Assembly: GCA_009746045.1 (NCBI GenBank)
Contig: RPFO01000104.1
Location: 4,782,477 to 4,846,476, forward strand
DNA: 64,000 nucleotides
Direction: 5' to 3'
Origin: Mesostigma viride
Taxonomy: Eukaryota > Streptophyta > Mesostigmatophyceae > Mesostigmatales > Mesostigmataceae
In this document: positions 21,569 to 33,254 of the stretch, piece after piece
How positions within the stretch are numbered: the first letter of the stretch is position 1
How the letters are laid out: each line of letters begins with the position of its first letter
Translations under genes and position numbers: made by a program
The notes under the pieces: generated by a model
The model's database searches: none
What the model saw: the letters and a program-made list of their open reading frames with translations, nothing else
Told to the model about the DNA's origin: nothing

Positions 21569-24500
21569 ATGCCTAATATACGCGACACCCGTCGGCGCAC
21601 GTCCGACGTCCGTACGAAAGCAGGGGAGACATTTAAGGTGCTGCTTCTCTCTCCTGCGCTCACCACGAGCCTAGAGCTTGCGGGCTATGTGCACCCATCG
21701 CCCGTGCAGCTGGCCGCTATCCCGATCGGTCGGTTTGGAGCAGGTAAGGCTTGCCGAACAGGCATTGATGAGGGCTTTCCAAATAGGAAGGCGATTGGTT
21801 CCTGTGAGGGCTTAATTTATAGTATCAATATGGCCGCTTGTGCAATATGCGAAGCGTGTTGAAATATGCGTGTTGAGCAAGTAAAGCTCCTTTTGTCGTT
21901 TTCTTGCCGCTGCGCTGTTGGTGTTGTAGGGTGCTTCGGCCCTTCGCAGCACCGTGACTCTTTTCCACGTGCATACGCGTATGTACGCCGTGTATATACG
22001 CGTGTTACTGCCGACGAAGTTCCTTCTGACCCCCTCCCCTCCCCCACTTTAAGTGAGCCAGCTGGCACACACACGCACAGGCATACACACAAACAAGCAC
22101 ACATTCACAAACACAGGCATGCAGTGTCATGCATGCTCACACGCATCACGTACAGACAAAACGCGCGCACGTAATGCACACATCACGCAAGTGTATGCAT
22201 ACGGTCAGAGCACCCATTCCTCCCCATCTATCGCTTTTCATTTGAACGCTATCGTGCATCATAGTAGTGGACTTCTTACACATCATAGTAGCGAACTTCT
22301 TATGCATCACAGTATCGAACTTCTTATACATCATAGTATTAGTATTGGGAATTCAGTGCTCCGTGGTCCCCACACGGGGACACAAGACTAATTAATCAGT
22401 TAATACATCACAGTAGCATACCTCTTACGCACATCATCACACACCGTTCACCTCTTACCTACATCATCACACACCCTTCACCCCATTTGGTCCTGTTGGC
22501 CACCGTGTGTCATCTTGCTAGCACTCTTCCCCCGCTGTGGTCTGTGTCTAAGGGCACCCACCCTCTGAACTCTTCAGCCGCTGTGCTAGAACTGGGCAAG
22601 ATCCCCTTAGGCAAGCGGTAGCCCTCAAAGCCAGATGGTCTGTCTACCTGTGAGGGCATGGCTGTGTATAAACGCCGTGAGCATGTGCGTTAGAATAGTG
22701 CTTGCGTTCGTTACTGAGGTTGTGATGGCATCGTATTTGGGTTTGGAAAGTTATGGGACGGGGCATGACCGTGGAGCAGCCTGACCGAGATTGCAATAGG
22801 GCGTGACAGGCTGGCTTCGAGTATTGTGTTGGCTGCTAGCCTCTAGTATTGTGTTGGCTACTAGCCTCGAGTATTGTGCTGTCTTCTAGCCTCTAGTCTT
22901 GTGTTGGCTTTGAGTATTGTGCTGGCTTTTAGTCTCTAGGAAGTGCAGCCACGGTTCGCTCGCGGGCACCTGGGCAAGCGCTTGTGGGTCTTCTCCTTAC
23001 CTTCACAGCATTACATGCATCACAAGATAATGTTAATGGGTAGTGAGGATCGGTTGGCTTGGTAACGTGCATGGCACGCATTTGCATGGCATCGATATGC
23101 ATGCTGTCCTAGTGGATACACAGGCTGCCCTAGTGGATGCTCGTTGGTGTGCATGCTGCCCTAGTGGATGCTCGTTGGTGTGCACGCTGTCCTAGTGGAT
23201 GCTCGTTGGTATGCACGCTGCCCTAGTGGATGCTCGTTGGTGTGCACGCTGTCCTAGTGGATGCTCGTTGGTGTGCATGCTGCCCTAGTGGATGCTCGTT
23301 GGTGTGCACGCTGCCCTAGTGGATGCTCGTTGGTGTGCATGCTGCCCTAGTGGATGCTCGTTGGTGTGCATGCTGTCCTAGTGGATGCTCGTTGGTGTGC
23401 ACGCTGCCCTAGTGGATGCTCGTTGGTATGCATGCTGCCCTAGTGGATGCTCGTTGGTGTGCATGCTGTCCTAGTGGATGCTCGTTGGTGTGCATGCTGC
23501 CCTAGTGGATGCTCGTTGGTGTGCATGCTGCCCTAGTGGATGCTCGTTGGTGTGCATGCTGCCCTAGTGGATGCTCGTTGGTGTGCATGCTGCCCTAGTG
23601 GATGCTCGTTGGTGTGCATGCTGCCCTAGTGGATGCTCGTTGGTGTGCATGCTGCCCTAGTGGATGCTCGTTGGTATGCACGCTGCCCTAGTGGATGCTC
23701 GTTGGTGTGCACGCTGCCCTAGTGGATGCTCGTTGGTATGCACGCTGCCCTAGTGGATGCTCGTTGGTGTGCATGCTGCCCTAGTGGATGCTCGTTGGTG
23801 TGCATGCTGCCCTAGTGGATGCTCGTTGGTGTGCATGCTGCCCTAGTGGATGCTCGTTGGTGTGCATGGCGCTGGTGTACAGGGTACTGGTGTGCATGCT
23901 GTCCCTCCCCCCCCCCCCCCCCCAAAAAAAAAGCATGGTTGCGCCCCCCTCCCCCCCCAACCAAACCTCAGTATGCATGGTGCTACAAGTTTGTCGTGGC
24001 GCGCCACTGTACCTGCTGCAACTTGGTGTGCTACATATACTTAACTCATATACTTACCTATACTTGTGATGGTATACACTACCGTAGCATTTGTTGGCGT
24101 GCATCTGCACCACGGCGCATCTTGGCATGGCCCAACCACCACGGCACCTCTTGGCATGGCCCAACCACCACGGCACATCTTGGCATGGCCCAACCACCAC
24201 GGCACCTCTTGGCATGGCCCAACCACCACGGCACCTCTTGGCATGGCCCAACCACCACGGCGCATCTTGGCATGGCCCAACCACCACGGCGCATCTTGGC
24301 ATGGCCCAACCACCACGGCACCTCTTGGCATGGCCCAACCACCACGGCGCATCTTGGCATGGCCCAACCACCACGGCGCATCTTGGCATGGCCCAACCAC
24401 CACGGCGCATCTTGGCATGGCCCAACCACCACGGCGCATCTTGGCATGGCCCAACCACCACGGCGCATCTTGGCATGGCCCAACCACCACGGCACCTCTT

Positions 24501-27500
24501 GGCATGGCCCAACCACCACGGCACATCTTGGCATGGCCCAACCACCACGGCGCATCTTGGCATGGCCCAACCACCACGGCGCATCTTGGCATGGCCCAAC
24601 CACCACGGCACCTCTTGGCATGGCCCAACCACCACGGCGCATCTTGGCATGGCCCAACCACCACGGCGCATCTTGGCATGGCCCAACCACCACGGCACCT
24701 CTTGGCATGGCCCAACCACCACGGCGCATCTTGGCATGGCCCAACCACCACGGCGCATCTTGGCATGGCCCAACCACCACGGCGCATCTTGGCATGGCCC
24801 AACCACCACGGCGCATCTTGGCATGGCCCAACCACCACGGCGCATCTTGGCATGGCCCAACCACCACGGCACCTCTTGGCATGGCCCAACCACCACGGCG
24901 CATCTTGGCATGGCCCAACCACCACGGCACATCTTGGCATGGCCCAACCACCACGGCACATCTTGGCATGGCCCAACCACCACGGCACCTCTTGGCATGG
25001 CCCAACCACCATGGCACCTCTTGGCATGGCCCAACCACCACGGCACATCTTGGCATGGCCCAACCACCACGGCACCTCTTGGCATGGCCCAACCACCATG
25101 GCACCTCTTGGCATGGCCCAACCACCACGGCGCATCTTGGCATGGCCCAACCACCACGGCGCATCTTGGCATGGCCCAACCACCACGGCGCATCTTGGCA
25201 TGGCCCAACCACCACGGCGCATCTTGGCATGGCCCAACCACCACGGCACCTCTTGGCATGGCCCAACCACCACGGCGCATCTTGGCATGGCCCAACCACC
25301 ACGGCACATCTTGGCATGGCCCAACCACCACGGCACATCTTGGCATGGCCCAACCACCACGGCACCTCTTGGCATGGCCCAACCACCATGGCACATCTTG
25401 GCATGGCCCAACCACCACGGCGTCCCCCTTGGTACCTGTTTCGCCGTCTTATTGCACAATTCGGACCTGTGGCACTACATGCCTCTTGTGGCCTTCCACG
25501 TTGTCCCGCTGCGTTGCCGCATGGCCCAACCCCCATGACGCTTCTGTCCTTTCAGACCTGATCGTCCAAGCCAAGAGCGGCACGGGCAAGACCATCATCT
25601 TTTCCGTTATCTGCATCGAGAACTCGTCCCCTGAGATCCACAAGCCCCAGGTGGGCCCATGGGCACCTGGCCAGGGTGTCTCCATTGCCATCGATATGGT
25701 CTCCACGCGATGGCTCGTCTGGACACGTTAGGGCACGGGAGCCAAACCAAGAGCCTGGGCAGTTACCAAGACCTCTTTACAAGTGACGAGTGGGGAAGAT
25801 CTAGGTTTGATCACTTGCGCAGTTTTGCCTTGGTATATGCAACCGTTGTCTAGCTTGGACCGCCAAAACGTCACGGCTTCTGGTTACTCCGAGGGTATAG
25901 ATTGTTACATATCCTCCCCACGGAGGTATGTTCTTAATTAATAGATCGTTACTCAGAGGATATGGTAAGGTAGCCTGTCTGCCATGCACATGCCTGGCAT
26001 CCCGAAAGTGTGAAACAAAGTGCGGCTCAATGTCCTGCGGCCTCGCCCTTTACTTCCCTTTTCTGATTGTTGTTGTTTCCTTTCTTGACTTCGGGGGCTT
26101 TCTGCCCCGTTAAAGGACCCTGCTGCAGTCACTAGCGTAGGGCCTGCACATCCCACCTTGTTCCTTGTATCTTATATGTGCGGGAGTGCAGTAGGAATAC
26201 TGGACTGACTATACTCCCATGCATCCAATCATAGGCACTATGCCAGTTCCATTTGACTGGCACAATGCCGTAGCCTTTAGCGGTCCCTGATCCTCCATCC
26301 TACATGACGCGGCTTGCTCTGGGTTCACTGTGATCACCCAGATTACTGGCATTGCCCGGATGCACTGTAGCACCTGAGTTCACTGTAACGAATTGCTGTG
26401 CGTTCACTGTAACAGGCGCTCGTGCTGGCACCGACGCGGGAAATTGCGCTGCAGACGCAAGCGGTACGTGGGCGGATGCCTGCTCTGGGCGGTGTGTTTT
26501 GGAGCAACTGGGCCGGTAGGGTGCGCCTGGTAGGAGCCGCATGCCTCTAGTGCATGCCAACTAGGCCCACCGTTACCCATGTACAGGTTTTGGTGCTAGT
26601 TAAAAGTGCTCCCCTGGTTATCTCGTCCCAAGGCCTATGACGTACATGTTTGCTAGTCGACCCTTGTTGAGTTATTGCCTGTTTGGGAGTTTGCCCCATC
26701 ACCCACATGCGCATGGCTTTCTGGACTGTGCAGCTGTGTTTTCTTCAAGCTTTGCCGGTCTTTATCGGTGTTCCACCGCTCCAGGTCGACGACGTTTACC
26801 ATAAGCTTTGCCGGTCTTCATGTGCCAGGTCGCCCTGCGTCTGAACACCACCCTGGGGCTAGTCACTAGTGCGTTTAACTGGGACTTCCGCTTGGATGCA
26901 AATAGTCTCCATTTGTCCTTGGATGGGCCGGGGACATGTCTAAAATTTGAAGACCTTTGCAGTAATGGCCATACCGAATTTGGAGTTGTTTAACGTACGA
27001 TTGAGAGCGTGAGTGCGTTGTGGGATCATGGCGGTGGCGGCGGCGACAGCATTAGCATCATATGTGGTTACTGCTGTTGCAGCAGTAGCATGTGCCGACG
27101 AGCAGGCTGAATTCACACTTGGAATAGTTGCGTAGGCATTTAGAAACGAATTCGGAATGGTCATTACCTCGAAGGCAGCTGCTCCTTTCCATGGCAATCG
27201 GGGGCCGGTTGGAGAATGGAGATCTCGAAATCAAGGCGGCTCGTTGTTGACGAGGCATTCGGTGTCCAGCGTGGCGGTTAGATGCGGCATTGAAATGAAT
27301 GCAGCCGTTGGTGGCGCTTGTTTTTTTGAAAACACGGTGGCGTGGTCTAGAAAGTCGTGCGCAGGATACTTGGGGGTTGTTTGTGTGCGTGATAATGTCT
27401 GCCTGCGTGGAATTTCTATAGTTCCGGACAAAGTTCCGGACAACGTCTCAACGTTATCTCGTTTACATAATATCCTTTTCGCAATTATGTTTTTTCGCAG

Positions 27501-30500
27501 TTGGGTTATAGCTTGGGATGCCTTCAAATCAGGAGACCCATATAGCCGCGGAACCTATGCCAGAGGTCCTAGCTCGAAACGAGCTAAAGCTACACTGAGT
27601 TTTTTTCTTTCTTTGCGTACCAGTCAGCAGCATTTAGTTTACTACTTGCTGTTCGACTACGACATTCTATGACCCCCGTTTCTATCTACATTCCCTGTTT
27701 CTATCCCTGTATCCATTCTATGGTCATAACCTTAAAAAAAAAAAAAACTCGGCTCTCGTAAGATCATAACGTGGGTATACCGACCATGCTGTTTATCGCA
27801 CTGGTTTGAAAATGTCATCCTCATGTCCGGTTTCCATTCTATTTTCCCACCAGTTTTTTCTTTTTGTTCTATTTCGTTTGCCCACCCGTCCGCAGGTCTT
27901 CGACACCCTCACTTCCGGGATGATAGCCCACTCCTCTGCAGCCTCATCCACGGGGCTCCCCTATCACCCCCCCAGCCGGCACATGCCCACCCCCGGCAAC
28001 ACCAGCATCCACCAAGACACCCCCCGCCTCATCGCGCGGGCATTTGTGGGCGGCCTCCCCGAATCCGAGGACCGTGATTGGCTGCGGTCCCGTCCCTGCC
28101 ACATCGTGGTGGGCACGCCCGGCCGGCTGCGGGCGTTGATCGACAGCGGGGCGCTCTCAACTTCTGGCACCCGCATGCTGGTGCTGGACGAGGCCGATTC
28201 GCTCATGGATGCCAGCATGAGCTACATGGAGGACGTCAGCGCCATCGTGGGACGGCTGCCGGCGCGGAAGCAGGTGGGCAGTGGGTGATGACGGGCTACT
28301 ACATTGGAATGGAAAAGTGGGTGGGGTGCCCTGAAGGGGAAGAGTAGGGGAAACTGCAGGGGGGGGTAGACAGGAGGGTTGCTGCCGCACAAGCGGGTGC
28401 GACTTATTATCGCGACAATGTTATCTCGAGCCAACCCCCTTCCAGGGTCCCCAAAGCAGCTGACAGTCCCTGAGAGCAACTAGGCTTCGCAGGGGATACC
28501 GCTTGGCGCACTGCGTATGTCCATACCATAGTTGCAAGCAAAGGCCGGGGTGGATTGGTTATCCTGATAAGATAAGTTGTCATTATATATAGATGGGGTG
28601 ATCGTGGGGAAGGGTGGGTGTTTTAGGAACTGGTGGGCTTGGCCACCTCCTCGTTGGGCTCGGGTGCGTGTGTGAGGGCATTCACCCTGGTGGCTGCTTG
28701 CGCAGCTTCGTGAAGGCGCGGTGCACTCCTCAGTACCATGTTGCCCTACCTTCCTCGCTGAAAGCCCTGGCAGCCTTATTGGGCTGACAGGTCCTAGACA
28801 ATCCCGTAAAAAACTGTTCAAAACCCAAACTGTTGCTAGCCATGCTGGGCTGCGTTGGTAATGTGTTTCATAGTAGTACTTTACCATTTTAATCATCCTT
28901 GCCACCACCGGAACTTGTTCCATCCTTTGCAACAGGTGATGGCGTTCTCAGCCACCTACACGGACGCGCTGCTCTCGCGTGTGTCGGCATTAATGCGGGA
29001 CCCCCACAGAATCATGATGGGGGCGCCCGTCGGGGGGACCACTGGCGGCGCCGTCACGGCCAGCGCCAGCTGTCACGATGGTGGCCATCAAGGGCAGGGC
29101 GAGGAGGGCGTGGCCCTGCGGGGTGCGAGCGAAGACGCAGCGGCAGAGGGTGGAGCGAAGGCCATGACGAAACTGGAAGCCTTGACGGAGCGCCTGTCTT
29201 TCGAGCCTGCCGGCCATGATGGATCACCAACACTAGGATCATCCGATGCAAAGGGAAATGGTGGTTGTGATGCCAGTAGTCAGCCTGCTGAGGAGTTGAG
29301 CGCTGTTGCATTAGCGGATGATGCCGTCCTTAGCAAAGGCATCTCGGCTGGACCTTCTTGCAATCCTGAAACCGTTGACTCGCCGCCTGGCCATGATCAC
29401 AGCGTGCGCGATGATGATGGCGACAGCAGTCTCTATGGGGGTGCCATCGGCCAGCTGTCCCGGAGGGAAGCGCCCCGCGTGATGGCTACACCACAGCATG
29501 TCTCTAGTGACACCGTTGCCGCTGGGTCCCTGGCTACGGCGGCAGATGCTGCGGATGCCAGCATAGCGAGCGTGGGGGAACCGTCCGCTGGAAGCATGTC
29601 TTCAGAGGGTGCATCGGGGGGCCATGCGACAGAGGCGGGGCTGAATGAGGATCAAATTAGCCGAGGGGCTGAGGGCGGCGCTGGCGGACAGGCCAGGGTG
29701 ACGGCCCCTGCTCCTGCTCGTTACAGTGACCATGACAGCAAGCGTGATCAAGGGGGGGATGGCGGAGGGGCCATGACAGGGGCTGCGGAGGAGGAGGAGA
29801 ATGGCCACGCGTTGCCCCTCAATGCGGCGGCGCTCATGGGCGTGCAGCAGTACTTTTACGTCGTGGAGACTCCTTCAGTTGCAGCTGGCAGCGGCGGCGG
29901 AGGAGATGAGGATAATCCTGCCGCCGCAGTAAGCTCCTCGGGCAACATGGACATGGGTCGAACAGGAGCAGTAGGGGGCGGCAAGGAGCCCCCATTGGTC
30001 AAGCAAGCGGCTGCGGCATCAGACCTTGTGGGAATCGCCAAGGTGGAGGCGCTCATCTCGCTGTTGGAGTGCCTACCCTTCCACCAGGTACTGTGTGGTC
30101 TTAGACCACGTGGCTGAGCATGGCAGTTCGCTTTCCGTCAGGTACCATGGCACGGTTGGGGTGCGTCCCATCCCCCCAGGTACCATGGGTTTGTCAAGTA
30201 GATTTTTAAGGGAGGCAGGGCCCATGTCAGGGTCAGGAGGGGGGCTGCGCGCCATCTGATCGCATATGTCCCTGGGTGGCGTCCTGGGTGCGATTGCATC
30301 CCCCCCCCATACTGCACGTATTCCTGTTGTGCACATACAGGGATTAAAAGCACTCCGGTGCTCCGTGACTCCCCAACGGGAGCACGAGTTAAATTAATCA
30401 ATTGATTAATACTGCACGTATTGCGATGTCTTCAGTGCACGGCTTTCAGTAGCCACCTGAGCTAGCTCAGCTGAGCTAGCCACCTGAGCTAGCAGCCTTT

Positions 30501-32925
30501 TGTGTCTTGCATGTTCCCAGTGCTGATGACATCACTGGGACTGCAGACAAGTCTGCACTTTACCGAATGGATGGGCAATGCTGACGCCTGAAACCTTTTT
30601 TCTGTGTTGTCCCAGAAGCTGTCGGTGTATCTTACAGATCTTTGAGTCGCCCCACCTCGCTTGTCTCGTGTCTTGCCCTGCTCGACTTGCCTCGTTCGAC
30701 GATCCTTTTTCTGGCTCGTGGACGGTCCTTTTCTGCCGGCATACAGTCCCCCCATTGATACGTCCGAAGCTTCCGTGCCACCACCCCTTCCTTCTCCGGC
30801 TCCTTTCCCTCACCCGCAGGCCATCGTGTTCTGCAACCACGTCGGGAGAGCCAAGCGCGCCGCCGCCGCCCTCTCCGCCAGCGGGTTCCCCTCCGCTTTC
30901 ACCCACGGGGGCCACAAGCAGGCGGACCGAATGGCGACGGTGGCCGCCATGCGGGCGTTCCGGTTGCGGGTGCTGGTGTCCACGGACCTGACGGCGCGCG
31001 GGGTGGACTTCGACCACGTGAACGTGGTGGTAAACTTGGACCTGCCACGGGACTCGGCCACGTATCTCCACCGTGTCGGCCGCACGGGGCGCTTCGGTAG
31101 GTACCAAGACTGTTTGCTGCTCCTATTCGGTAGGTACCAAGACTGTTTGCTGCTCCTAGTTTGGTGGAGATTGCAGTGGCGGAGAACTACCTTAAAAGCA
31201 CCACACAACTTACTTGAGACATCGGCTGCCGTCCCGCTCCTAACACCTCGTCGTCTTGCCTGCTCTGGCCACCCTCGCCTCACCACCATTCCTCATGGCT
31301 AACCCCCTCGTCCCCCCCCAGGGACCCAGGGCCTCGCGGTGACGTACGTGAGCGGCGACGAGGTGCGCGCGCTGGCATCACTAAAGGAGGAGCACCAGCT
31401 GGTGATCGACCCGCTGCCGCCGCGGCGCCAGCTGGCAGGTCTGTTGGACCGCTACGAGTTGGCGGAGGAGAGGGAGCGGGAGGCGTTCACGCTCCTGGTG
31501 ACGGAGAAAAGCGAGGGATGGGGCAAGGACGCCAGGGCCGCCTCGCACACCAAGAATACATACAACAAGAGCGCGCAACAGAATGGGGACAGGAGCAAGG
31601 ACCCAAAGGGGGTCCGCCAGCAGCAGAGGAGGGAAGCTCTGCGAGGGCCGGAGTTATCCAGGAAGAAGCCATCCGAGAGCGTCCAGGCGTCGTCGCACCG
31701 GTCGCCAGCACCGCAACAAATGCCAGCATCTGGTAGAGGCTATCATGGCGAGCAGGTCTCGAGCGGGCCAACAAACGGCCTCCCTGTCTGGGGGCTTCCA
31801 GGGGGGGCCCAAGGTGAGGCGGTCGATTTGCATCTGCCGGTGAACGGGTTTCAGGGGGATGGGATGTCAACTAGGCCAGGAGGACAAGTGCAAGAGGGAG
31901 AAGGAGAAGGAGTAGAGCCACAAGAGGGGATGCAGTGGCAGACTGGCATGGGAAAAGCGGGGCAGGTGCGAGCAGACCATTGGAAAGCGACGATGCAGCG
32001 GCGCATCCCGTCGCATTCGCCCGATTTCCCAACCATGCCGCGCAATGTGGCGGATGGACGGGGAGGATTGCCGCAACATGCGGAGCCAGGGCAAGGGCCT
32101 GGTTTTTCTTTGCGGCCGCATCCACAGGGATGGGAACAAGAGCTCTGGGAAGGACCGCAGCCAGAGTACTTGGAATGGCAGCAGCAACAGCCGCAGCAAG
32201 CGACGCAGCGAGAGACGCAGCAGGCAGTGCTGCGCCAGCGGCAGCGCCAGCATAAGGCAGGCGCAGCCTCGGACGAGCCACGCCAGGGATCGCAGCACGC
32301 TCCGCCGCGACTGCGAGAGGGTGCTCCACTCCGCCGCCCGCCTGTTGCTACGCAAGGGCAACTGCGGAGTGCTAGTAAGAAGCACGAATCGACAACCTCG
32401 TATGCGCAGTTGCCGGGGAGCAGGATGCAGGATGCCCCCGCTGGGTACTTCGGTGCAGATCATGGTAGTGGTGTGGCGTATGGTGGGATATTCGGGGCCG
32501 AGTCGCGCCCCCCCCCGTATGGGCTGGAATACGGTGATGGTTTGGTAGAACCGCCGGTCCATGGCATGGAGTTCGATGCCTGGTTACGGCCACTGCCACG
32601 GTACCCAGCCCAGGTCCCTGCATGGCCTCCTGCTGACGAGCCTCCTGTTGGCCGGCGGCCGCCCATGGCTGGGATGCCTCCCTGGACCCCCCCTGTGCAG
32701 GCACCCGGTTGGCCGGCAGAGTATGATCCTTATCGGAATTATGATCATGGCGGAGAATATGAGGCTACCAATTTTAGGCCCGCCCCATCAATGCAGTACC
32801 CGGCCGGCATGTGGCCCGAAAACCAGGCAGCTTTACGGCCCAGAGCCTTGTACGCGAGGTATAGTGGGCAGGGGGCTGACCCCTATGCTGGCCAGCAGCC
32901 ATGGCCTGAGGGTTGGAATGGGTAG
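21569..32925 (+). CDS. DDX20: DEAD-box RNA helicase, DDX20/Gemin3-like
   Basis: ATP-dependent RNA helicase. Its animal relative DDX20/Gemin3 acts in the SMN complex that assembles spliceosomal snRNPs. Seven exons join in phase: 21569-21743, 25556-25650, 26416-26463, 27896-28273, 28936-30087, 30820-31096 and 31322-32925 (1,242 residues). The order is Q motif (residues 22-47, with RTSDV, LLLSP and PSPVQL as in DDX20), motif I AKSGTGKT (64-71), Ia PTRE (96-99), TPGR (180-183), DEAD (204-207), SAT (237-239), IV AIVFCNH (617), V STDLTARGVD and VI HRVGRTGR (near 700). Between SAT and QQYFYVV lies a low-complexity insert of about 270 residues rich in Ala, Gly, Ser and Asp. The 530-residue tail is rich in Gln, Gly and Pro. 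The start at 21569 is the first in-frame ATG before the core; an upstream exon cannot be excluded. The DDX20 assignment rests on the core motifs and is likely but not proven; the tail shows no recognisable homology. Confidence 0.88.
22250..22345. repeat. 28-bp short tandem repeat in helicase intron 1
   Basis: Three units of CATCATAGTAGCGAACTTCT type. A retroelement-like terminus with CTCCGTGGTCCCC and TAATTAATCAG follows at 22363-22405 and may be a short insertion into this repeat. Confidence 0.65.
23095..23868. repeat. 31-bp minisatellite in helicase intron 1
   Basis: About 25 copies of a 31-bp unit containing CTAGTGGATGCTCGTTGGT, followed by TGCATGCTGCC or TGCACGCTGTCC variants. Confidence 0.95.
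24112..25420. repeat. 29-bp minisatellite in helicase intron 1
   Basis: About 45 copies of a 29-bp unit built on CTTGGCATGGCCCAACCACC. Three main unit types differ at the end (GCGCAT, GCACCT, GCACAT). The unit has no stop codon in any of six frames, so ORFs of 450-580 codons run through it on both strands. They are not genes; the array lies wholly within the intron. Confidence 0.95.
25899..25947 (+). mobile_element. 49-bp retroelement terminus in helicase intron 2
   Basis: The insert contains ACATATCCTCCCCACGGAGG, the LINE A-type 3' hairpin, then a TTAATTAATAG tail. It is flanked by a 16-bp near-perfect duplication, GTTACTCCGAGGGTAT at 25883-25898 and GTTACTCAGAGGATAT at 25948-25963. Confidence 0.78.
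26416..26463 (+). other. DDX20: 48-nt helicase exon carrying motif Ia
   Basis: This is flanked by AACAG on the left and GTACGT on the right. It encodes ALVLAPTREIALQTQA, 16 codons in phase 0, and supplies the PTRE motif missing between the exons at 25556-25650 and 27896-28273. It is too short to be seen as an ORF. Confidence 0.88.
27504..27582 (+). repeat. SINE-like repeat copy in helicase intron 3
   Basis: TTGGGATGCCTT, ATCAGGAGACCC, TATAGCCGCG and AGAGGTCCTAGCTCGA align with the copy at 57766-57850 in the ABC transporter gene at roughly three quarters identity. The pattern is tRNA-like with a weak B box, but no complete cloverleaf folds by eye. Confidence 0.5.
30323..30408 (+). mobile_element. 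86-bp retroelement insertion in helicase intron 5
   Basis: The 3' end has a hairpin with arms GTGCTCC and GGGAGCAC, followed by an AATT-rich tail. A perfect 14-bp duplication, ATACTGCACGTATT, flanks it at 30309-30322 and 30409-30422. The same terminus is found at about 10600-10660. Confidence 0.85.
31093..31158 (+). repeat. DDX20: 33-bp tandem duplication over a 5' splice site
   Basis: TTCGGTAGGTACCAAGAC is repeated with period 33 (31093 and 31126). The duplication copies the last bases of helicase exon 6 and its donor. The second donor would add 11 in-frame codons without a stop. Confidence 0.9.
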
Positions 32926-33242
32926 ATGCCAGGAATGTTTTACTTCGTGTTTGATCCGCATGCGTTAAGAAACTACTGTTTCAGATGTACATCTGCAATT
33001 TCGAGAAGCTGTACTTTATGTCCTTGTATACAACTCATTTGATTGAGTAGCATGCCAGTGGAAACAAGGAGCACGTGACCGCGTCACGCGAGCAAGAATC
33101 CTCAATGAAATGAATGGTGGGATATGGGATGGACCGTGCCTATCTGGCCTCTGAAGTCTATATCTACCCAGAGCTGGGGCTCAATAGGACCTTTTCCTTT
33201 ACGTCTTGCAAATGCAGCTGTAAGATTGCCGGCCGGCGCCCT
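32926..33242. other. Helicase 3' flank and LINE B-like fragment
   Basis: The first 140 bp should hold the 3' untranslated region; no TGTAA or AATAAA signal is seen. From about 33065 the sequence CGTGACCGCGTCACGCGAG matches the antisense LINE B 3' end. Confidence 0.5.
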
Positions 33243-33254
33243 GCCCGGCTCAAA

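Noticed and set aside
23095..23868. Regular direct repeats resembling a CRISPR array
   Set aside because: Units are contiguous with no unique spacers, and the setting is a eukaryotic intron.
23819..25731. Several ORFs of 450-580 codons on both strands
   Set aside because: They are translations of the 29-bp minisatellite within the helicase intron; all six frames are open.
27504..27582. Possible tRNA gene
   Set aside because: The acceptor and T stems do not pair; better explained as a SINE-like repeat.
32926..33070. TGTAA polyadenylation signal typical of many core chlorophytes
   Set aside because: No such motif was found in the 145 bp after the helicase stop, so it was not annotated; it neither proves nor excludes a green-algal origin.
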